From the NCBI GenBank assembly GCA_022457155.1, contig JAJGOT010000020.1:685001-749000 (forward strand): DNA of 64,000 nt. Reading direction: 5' to 3'. Of this stretch, positions 52,701 through 62,386 are shown piece after piece. The stretch comes from Cladopsammia gracilis. Taxonomy: Eukaryota > Cnidaria > Anthozoa > Scleractinia > Dendrophylliidae. Position 1 is the first letter of the stretch, and every line of letters begins with the position of its first letter. Made by a program: the position numbers and the translations under genes. Below the pieces are notes generated by a model. It was given only the letters and a program-made list of their open reading frames with translations, made no database searches and was not told the origin of the DNA.

Positions 52701-55700
52701 CCTCGCAGGTTTTCTTGTTTGTTTTCATCGTAGATTTGTGGTTTCTTAATCTAACTTTAAATTCTGTAGTGGTCGATCCAACATACTGGAGATTGCCGGC
52801 ATTTCGTGCAATGAACCAAATAAATTACATTATTGGAGATTTCAAGATCATTTTTTTAGATTTCAGTTTGGCGGTTTGCCCCGTATCAGTCTGTTTCGAA
52901 CTGGGTTGAGTTTGTCATCACATATGCTCATCATTATCAATTGAAATGCCATATCAACATAATCCATTTCTGATATTTAAATGCATGTTCTCTTGATGCA
53001 TGATGGAATGTGCCGCCTCACTTTTAAGTTTAACTAGCGTAGTGACTAAGCCTCGTTCCTAGTCTTCTCCTGGATCATAATGGCGGCCTGCAGAAACTCC
53101 TCCACAACGTTGGCAATATACTCCAAGAATCGTGGAGTGCTTGTCGCGTGTCGAGTAATAAAATGTCGTTTTTCGAGGTTGATTCCAGTTATTGCAATAG
53201 CCCTTATCGTAGATGAGCACGCCACGCCAACATATCAGCGGTTACTCGCTTTCTTGACCCTATAGTCTCGTTTTCTTGTTTACGCTCATCGCCGTCAGAG
53301 GTTCTCGTAAACATCAAAACGAGACTATAGGGTCAAGAAAGCGAGAAACCGCTGATATGTTGGCGTGGCGTACTCATCTACGATAAGGGCCATTGTCAGC
53401 CATATTGTTTTCTTCCAATTTGGAACGGAAGTTATTTTTTTAATATGCTAATAAAGAATTGGTTCATGCTTAGCGTGCGTCTATCGAGTTATAGATGCAC
53501 GCTCGCGCTAGTGAATAAGATTGGGCGAATAGGCCATTTGCACGATGACGTCATATGACTACAACTACCCGAATCAATCAGTTTTTTGTTTTGTAGTGCA
53601 AATTAGGGCTATTGTTATTTAAACCGCACTGAGATTACAAAATTTAAATAAGAAAGGAAAAACGAAATGAGTTCTGGTAGTTGTAGTCAAATGAGGCCAT
53701 CGTGCAAATGTCCTATTTCCTAGCTATGTTATAATGAAGATTAGCACGTTTCATGTGACAAAATGCTCCACGATTTTTGGAGCTTTTTGTCAGCCTTGTT
53801 CGGGGTTTTGTACGAGAAGAAGGCACTGGAAATGACGTATTTGCACCATGCAGAGAGATTATACTGGAACATGATTTCTCCTCTGCCGAAACATTCTTGA
53901 ATTACATGCAAATTAAGTTATGAAACTCCTGATTTTTATGTTGGCCTTGTGAACATTTTAGTCCCCAATGAAGTAAGTTTAAATTATTTATTTGTTTTAT
54001 AGCAGTTGCCAAGAAATACAGTCTTTTGATTAAACGTTGTCATCAATCGGTCTCATCCCTACGCGACCAGACCGAAAATGATTATGGAGAGAAATCAATT
54101 CACATTAACCATAACCCATGTTTTAGATGCCAATTAGATTTTTATATGCTAATGAGCCAAGCTTACAGAAAAATTCGAGGTGCGATAGATTCACACATTT
54201 TACAAACCCCCAAAGGAAAGAAAACAAGATTTTCTTCGGAAGCCAAAAAAGGCTAAAACTTAGAGTAAATGTTTTGCGAACAAGGGAAAATTATTTTGTT
54301 TCAAGTTGTTGCAACTGCACGCCTGATTTATTCGAGTACTGAGAGGGAAACAATGTCCTCGATTGGCAAAACATATTCTTTAGGCAAAGTTTTTAGCTAG
54401 TAAAATTTTGTCAGTTGAACCCAAGTCTCCAAAATATTCTGAAAATCAAATATCAGACATCATATCATGAATACTTTTTAATGAACTTAATTTTGGATCT
54501 CAATTTGTACAACTTTTCCAGGGACTTTTCACGCTTGATTTACAGGTCTTTACAATTTACGCGCAAGTCATTTTAAAATATATGAAGCATATATTGCAAA
54601 GCCACCTGGTTAAATGTTTGTTTTTCTTCCAGAAAATGGAAGGTTTTTACGAGCTAGGCTAATATATGATGTGCGATACAGCACCCGAAAACAAAACTCT
54701 AAATCTCCTCCCCTTCAAAAACAAAACTCTAAATCCCCTTCAACATCAGGGTCGTTTAGTAAAATTGCAACTTTTGGCTTTGCTTCAGATAATTGTTTAC
54801 ATTCGCCATAAGTACGTTAACGCTGTCCATAGTTTTCATGGCCTTCTCACACATTTTGTTGTGAGCTTCTTGTTGCTCCTCTGCGACGGACTTTCCTTTT
54901 TTTCTTTCCCGCCATATCCTCATCTTCGTCACTGCTTGAGTCGTAAGCAAATTCATCGTGAAGCTTTCTCTTCACTGCGTCTCGTTTCCTGTTCTCCGAC
55001 GTTTGTTTCTTTGCATATCGCATTTGATTTGCTATAACCAGTGGAGGATCAGGCGCTTGACTTGTCGATGCTACCGGGGGGGGGGGGGGGGGGGGCGTGG
55101 ATGGTTGCTGCAAAGCTTCCTTCACAATTCTGCTCATTCTTGTTTGAAGCCTTTCATGGGATTGATCAAGATAGAGATTTGTTGCATGCGGAGGCAGGTC
55201 AGCATCTACAACGCGCGTCCTCGCAAACTTCACAACTTCTGCCCATTTTTTTCCATGACATCTATTGTCAGCAGTCTTGAACGAATTTCCTCTCCTTCCC
55301 TGCGATTGATACTCGTAGTCGCTTTGTGTCTGAAGAATTGAAAGGAGAAAAAACATTGAAAACACGAGTTAGTAGCTAGAAAATATGAACTGGGCTCGCG
55401 TACTTGCTAAAATGTATTCATGACTTTTTATTAGCGCCTTGTCTTCAAACTGAGTATACTAAAGCAGAAATTGCACCAAATGATTATTCTTTTACCTTTT
55501 CTTTCGTCCAGTCTTGTATTACTCTCCATCTCGCTGTTAAATGGACGCAAAAGTTCTGGAAAGACAGTAATTCATATAGAGAGCTGCTAGAATGGTGCAA
55601 TTGGTTGACTTAATTATTATTTTGTTTTTGCGGAGACAGCTAGGCACGTGGCAATTCGCGGCAATGTAATGTTCTGGTTAAGTCAAATCGCGCGCTTTGT

Positions 55701-58700
55701 TTGCCGTGACAGCCAGCCACAACAGCAGCATGGATGCACAAGATATTCAAAATGTGTTCTTAGCTATTCTTTCTTATTTGCTTCTTTTGACATCGTTACA
55801 GTTGCCTCTTGTTGAAAATCGCCTGCCGTTTCCGCGACGTCTTCTGCCAAATTTTAAAGGTGGTCAGACACGAAGGGTCATGTAGCAGGGACATGTCGCA
55901 GCGACATGTAGCAGCGACAAAAATTTGTGTAGTATACACTGAGGGACATGTAGCAGGGAGTGTAGCGGGGACATGTAGCAGGGAAAAAATCATAGCGCTT
56001 GCACACCACATGAAAATGTCGCGGGGACTTATCTCAGGGACATGTTGCAGCGACACGTCCCCTCGTATGAACTGATACTATCATAATTGTGCAACACCAA
56101 TTTTGGGGACATTTTGTCCCCGCGACGTGTCCCATGAAGTTCAACAAGTTGAACTCCGTGAGACATGTCGCGGGGACAAAATTTCCCCAAAATTGGTGTT
56201 GCACAATTATGATAGTATCAGTTAATGGAACCTGTAGGACCCGGGCGCAATCTTGATTTGCCGCCCAATGCACGATTGCTGGCGGACAGGGCCTACCCAG
56301 ACGGGGCACCGATTTTAACAGCCGTTAGAGCTGGGCAGATGCATTTACTCAATCCCAGAGAGAGACGAAGAGCGCGCAGATTCAACCGAGCATTGGCACG
56401 AAGACGCATTAAGGTTGAACACATCTTAAAAGAAGTAAAAACATACAAAGCATTGGGTCAAATATGGCGCCATCCACGATGGCTAATGCCTGTGTGCGTC
56501 GAACTGGCAACCTTTCTAGCTGAGAGGAGAGTTTGCTTTTTCCGGGCTATTTAATTGTCTTATGCCTTGCAAATAAACTGCGCCAAAAAGATGAAAGTGA
56601 GGAATTGGTTTTGTTTTCTTGGACACCTGCGTAGATCTGGTTTGTTGTCGTCAGCTATCGGCCTTTCACGGCGTTACGAATACTTCATATCATATCGATA
56701 ATTACGCCCGTTTGAAGTCTTCATTAAGTCCGGTGGCAAAAAATGTAATGGAAAATATTATTTTTTTCTTTTCACTTCAAAACAAAATAAAAATCATAAC
56801 ACTTTTTTTTCCGATTTGAAAAATCAAAGCGTCAAAAATCAAAGTTGCGAATGCATTGTAGCGTGAATCACTTGAGCGTGAAACTTTTAAGTTTAAAAAC
56901 AACGAAAAGTTGAAAATAAATTTAGACTTGAATGTTCGCCGTTTATTTAGTAATCCTTTTGCTAGCTATGTTATTGGCCCTTTCATGTGTTTTTAAAAAG
57001 CGTGAACCTAACCTACTGCTTCATTCTGCTTATCTCATATGGCCAGACTCATTAGCATATAAAAGTATCATTAGCATTTAAAACATGGGTTATACGAAAT
57101 CGTTCTAATAGAGTGTTTTCACTCACGTGGTCTGCAGCTATGCTAATTTATTTGAACAAAACAACGTGTTTGCATAAGAAAAAAGTTCAATCCCCACAGG
57201 ATTAGCTTGGGACACCAATATGGCCGCCGTTTTATTGTTTTGGGACACCAACATGGCCGCCGTGACGTCATGTGAAAACACTCCGTAGCTGCACATTATC
57301 AAAATACGGAACGTCCTCAAGGGAATATGTATCGAAGCGACTCTTGTTGTCTTTGCGTAACACGCGAAGACAAACGTGAGTTTTGTTCTCATTAATCATG
57401 CATTTTAATTCACCCATACTCCCTTTCGGTCTGGTCGCGTAGGGATGAGACCGATCAATGACAAAGTTTAATCAAAAGACTGTATACTGAGGACGTACAC
57501 TGCCTTGGATATTTTAAATTCTTTAATTAATGTAAATAGCTATAGTGATTTGTATACACCTAAATCAAAAAAGGTTGCTGTCGACGATTGATGTTCGGTG
57601 TTTGGTGTTTGGTCATTCATTACTCCTGGTGCATGCTGGTATAGCAGCGCTCGTTCTCTGCGTCTGAGGCAATGGAGGCCGCCGAGTCGCTGTCCACAGA
57701 CATTTGCCTTGGTATTCTCGATCCATAAAAAAAAACAAGATATCTGTAGATCTTCGTAGGGACGACTTTCAATTTCAAATAGAGAAAGGAAAACCGTCGT
57801 GTGTTTACGTTCTCCACAAAACCTATAATTTGATCATTTGACGATGTTGTTTTGCAGGAAATTACAATATGTAAAATGCACGTGCAGAGGCATTGTTTTC
57901 ACTCATTAATCGTATTGTTTTGTGCCACTCTCGCTAGCAAATGATAACATGATTTCTCACGTTCAAAGGTAAACCTTCTGAAGTGCGGCCGCTCAGAAAA
58001 ATAAACTCGGTTATTTCATTACAAACACCTTTTCACCGAGTTATTTTTTTAGGTAATTTTAACCGGGTTACTAAAAAAAACCCAGTTAACTCACCAGGTG
58101 CTGCCGCAGTCAATATTTTTCGTAGTCACTGAACCGAAAACCCAGCAAGCCTTTTCAATTAAGCGCACGTGGCTTTAAATCTCATTAATGTGTATTTTGT
58201 GCGGTGTGAAGCATTTTTCTTTTGGCTTGTTTTTCCCGCTTTTTTCTTTTTGCAATACTACTCAGTACCGTCATTGAACACCGCAGCCTCTTCAACTGAT
58301 AGACCGAGGTATACAACGCGCCATCTTAGATCTTGGAAGTATGGTGCAGGCATATTGCGAACCACGACGGCCGTCACACACACAGCGTCGTCAAGCAATA
58401 GTTATCCACCAGAATGCACCAGGAGTAATGAATGACCAAACACCAAACACCACACCCCAATCGACGACAGCAACCTTTTTTGATTTAGGTCAGTATGTAA
58501 TCGCATGGGATCGAGTAAAATTAACGATTAATATCACGCGTGTTGCGACGAGTGCAATTTCTACACTTCTAAAAACACAAGTGATTTTAATCTTTAATTT
58601 TACCAGGGAACATGCGATTACTTGTTTATAATGCAGAGGGCAAAATTAAAGGGAAACCTTTCAGACTTTTTAAAAGTCACTACGACTTGAAACCGACCCG

Positions 58701-61700
58701 AAATGAAAATACTTTCTCGCAAACTGACAAGAAAAACTTTTCAACTCACTGTTGTGAAATAAATTTCTAATGTCAAAAATACATTTGGCTGTTACGAGTC
58801 TAAAAAACGAAGCCTAACTTATCGACAAAAGACACTTTACGACAAAAACAAAGCTAATTTTATTTAAACGTACTTTGATTACAACAACAAATTAAATGGC
58901 TAGTTCAAACTAACTTGCACGTTTGGCGATTAAATTGCTTTCTTTCGCTTCTTTCAGCATTATTCAGTCTTTCTCCTGTTAAATGTAAATTGTCCCTTTC
59001 AGCAAAATCTGTCAAAGTTCTTTTCTTTAGGTCCCCAGAAATCCGCATATATTCAGTAAGTGATGAACTTAACCGGCTTTTGTGGCCGGCCATGAATTTC
59101 TTCAAGGTCTTCAACGTCGCAAACTGGCCTGTAGGCGCCTAGTTAATCCAAGTTTTAACACAAATAATCGCTTCCTGTTTCCCGTAAAATGCTGTAATTC
59201 ATCTATAGAATTCCTTTCTTACGTATCCGATTTCTTCCCTTTTAATAACAAAATCTCCAGCGAAACATGCAAAGGCTCTGTTTGTAAATTTTTTTTAAAA
59301 TCCCGCCAAGCCAACTGAATGCAACGAGAACGACGCGCTCAACCAATCACGAGGAGAAATTGTGATGCTCGATCAATCAGGAGCGAGGAATTTTGCCCTC
59401 AATTAAGAAAAAATGCTCTCTTCGTCAGCCAATCAACATTCAGCAATTTTACTCTCTATATTATAAAATTTTAAATAATTAGCGTAAAGGGCTATTCTTT
59501 ATTGGTTGTACGTATTTCGGTTTTGTCACTTTTTTTTGTCAGGAACCAAGACATTCCAAGTTGTGGAAAGAAATGGAGACAACGGGTGTCCTCAATATGG
59601 AACTTGTTGATTTCGTGTTTTCAAAGTTTTGCCAGCAAGGCCTAATCAAAGAGGACATCCTGAACATGATGGAGCAGTTCGGATTGATCGTCAAGTTTGC
59701 GACATCGCCAACAGATGCAATGTACTTTGTACCCTGTCAACTGAAGACACCACCTGAACCCCTTTGTAAAATTCAGCCATCGCCTTCAGATCCATGTCCA
59801 TTATATCTTCACTTCCTCGGGGGTTTTGTGCCTCATGGTTTTTTTCCACAGTTCGTGTCACGATGTACCAGATGGTGCTGTGAGAGTGGATTCAGGCAGC
59901 CGCCTAATCTGTTTGATGGGGCAGTTCGTTTCTTCATTGCAAAAGAGCTCATTCATCAATTGATCTTTATTTGCAAGAAAAAGATCATCAAGATCGTGTT
60001 AAAGCAAATGGAACGAGAACGTAAGGCGCCATTAGCTGAGGCTAAAGTGGAAGAAGTAGCAATTTTGGTTCGCGGATTTCTAGAAGACACGATGCAAAAT
60101 TTGTCACACGAGCTGTCCTGGCTAAAAAACGTAACGTATGAATTATGTGTCGAATGTCCTTACTGTCTGAAAGAGGAAACAACATGTCGTAATCATGGCG
60201 AAGTCTCCTGCACCCACGAAGACTGTATGTGCCTCCTGCACGTTCCACCAGATGGGTTACTGAGCTTCTGTCCAAACAGCTTGTGTGATAAAATTATAAG
60301 GCTTCCCCAATTAGAACAGTGGTATTCGATCAAAGGTAAGGCCGATATGATAAAAAGAGCTTTCCCTTATCTTGGTGGGGTCCAATCGTTTGGAACTAAC
60401 TGTAACCTACCTGTAACAGTATACAACGGAAGCTTAAAGAAACTTAGTTTCGCGAGCTTAGAATTCGCAAATATGTTCGCATAGAAAATGTTTTTAAATT
60501 GATTTACACTTAATTGCAGAAACCTTGTCGTAGGAAATACAAAGTACCAATTAGGAATTAATTCCTCGCGAAGCTAGGGCCGAAGGCCTGAGCGTAGCGA
60601 GGTTAATAAATTTGTTGTGCCTCGGGGACTAAGCCGCGCGAATTCGAGCGAAAAAAAAAATTATATTCACGTGAAGATGTCGTGCAGTTGCCTGGCAACA
60701 GCGCAACAAAACTTGAATGACGTCAGACAAACTAGTTCATGTGAGCCTATAGGAGCATGGTAAACAAAGATGGCGGACGGTAAACGGTACGCGAACCATC
60801 GAAAGGGCCTTCTACCAACGTTTTTAGTTTCAAAGAAGACAATGTGGAACAGCGAAAACCTTTATACGCAAATCGAGACGCCACCAAAGTGTCGACGGGC
60901 GGTGCACCCTTCCTCGAGCTTCGCGAGGTTCTGCGAGACACGTATTTCTAAACCATATTTGCGTAACCTTAATGATATTCACAGAGGTATTTCGTATAGA
61001 TGACTTTTTAACAGATATTTCTTTCAAACAAATTTCTACGGAACAAGAACTCTACGAGTAGTAAAGTCGGACGTTAGGGTTCTGTAAGTGACCCTCAGGC
61101 ACGAGAATTAATCCAACTGTTATGGTTTGTTTTCCAGTTGTTTAAGCTGAAAGGTGTTTCTCATTTGGAATCCTTTGATGAATAAACCAAATTTGTCTTT
61201 CATGTCTTAGAGTGACACAAATTCGCATTGTTTGAAATAGGAGAGAATGGACACGTTTATGCGCGTTTATGCTAAAGGTCAACTTTTATTTTAGAGTTCT
61301 TGTTTTCAGTTAGTTGTTATCTAATCTCTTATGACCTTGAAGTTGCTATATCAAGTGATGGAAAATTAAAACCGATCTGTGGACTTCAAATGGATTTTTC
61401 AAGACTTCGGTAAACGCTACAGCACCATATATGTTTCTAAATGTGAAGCCATTCGAGAAAGCGCCAACCTTTTAATCAATTCATCTAAACTCTTAATCTC
61501 AAAAACACTTGAAACAGGAAAAAATAGCTGGTGAAAACATGTAATTAAACTTGAACTCAACTTACATCAAACGTTAACCTCTTGCCATGGTCGCTTGTTT
61601 TGCCACTCATATATACGCCATTTATGAGTTAGGACGCGTCATATTTTAATGATACTAAAGACACAGCGGATAAAGAAAAATGCATATAATAAGTGAATTG

Positions 61701-62353
61701 GCGAGAAACGTCTAATGTATCACCTAAAAGATAAACTAAAATTCGAGTTATAATATTAAATAAACGCTGCTATGAATTAAGACGGTATCTTGCCACTAAT
61801 TTATATATTTTCTGATAAATGTTTTTTAGATATGTCCGAGGAAAAAGTGCAAATATTTGCTAGATCCGCGGTAGGGTCTACGTGCTCCACTATTCAACTT
61901 CCTAAGAGAATGGACCATCCGGGTAAATTTTCTTTTCTTAAATATTGTGATATGTATATTTCAGAATATACTACTAATAAAGTCATTCTATTAAAGTGAA
62001 GAAATGATCCTCGTAGTAGTATTTCTAATTTTAGCAATGTCATTCAATTTCATTCATATACCACATTTGCCATTCTATCACTTTCACGGGAACATATGAA
62101 CTCACAATTGACCTTACTCCTAAGGTGTGTCTCTTCATAGCTCAGTAGGTAGAGCATCGTACCGGTAACACAGAGGTCATGGGTTCAAATCCCGTTGAAG
62201 CCCTAAATATTTTTTCAGGCTTCTTTGCAATTGCTTAAATTGCAGACACAGCAGAGAGAATCATTTCTTCACTTAACAGTTTTCTATCGCAGTCCATATG
62301 TGATTCCTTCATATACCTCATTTTTTAAAGTCATTTTTATTACTATTAATAAC

Positions 62354-62386
<33 letters not shown>

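Larger units (their letters stand above)
54017..57484. mobile_element. 3.5-kb element with ~62-bp inverted ends and Harbinger parts
   Basis: TACAGTCTTTTGATTAAAC and the following CGGTCTCATCCCTACGCGAC at the left end are matched in inverse at 57423-57484. A second inverted pair lies at 54108-54160 / 57045-57100 (ATAACCCATGTTTTA). Inside are a minus-strand frame (54847-55365) and a plus-strand DDE transposase fragment (56225-56554), the two-gene layout of PIF/Harbinger. A smaller palindromic repeat has invaded it. A clean target duplication was not seen. Confidence 0.68.

Noticed and set aside
62132..62210. Functional tRNA gene
   Set aside because: The anticodon stem does not pair and U33 is missing; the A and B boxes and downstream hairpin fit a tRNA-derived SINE.
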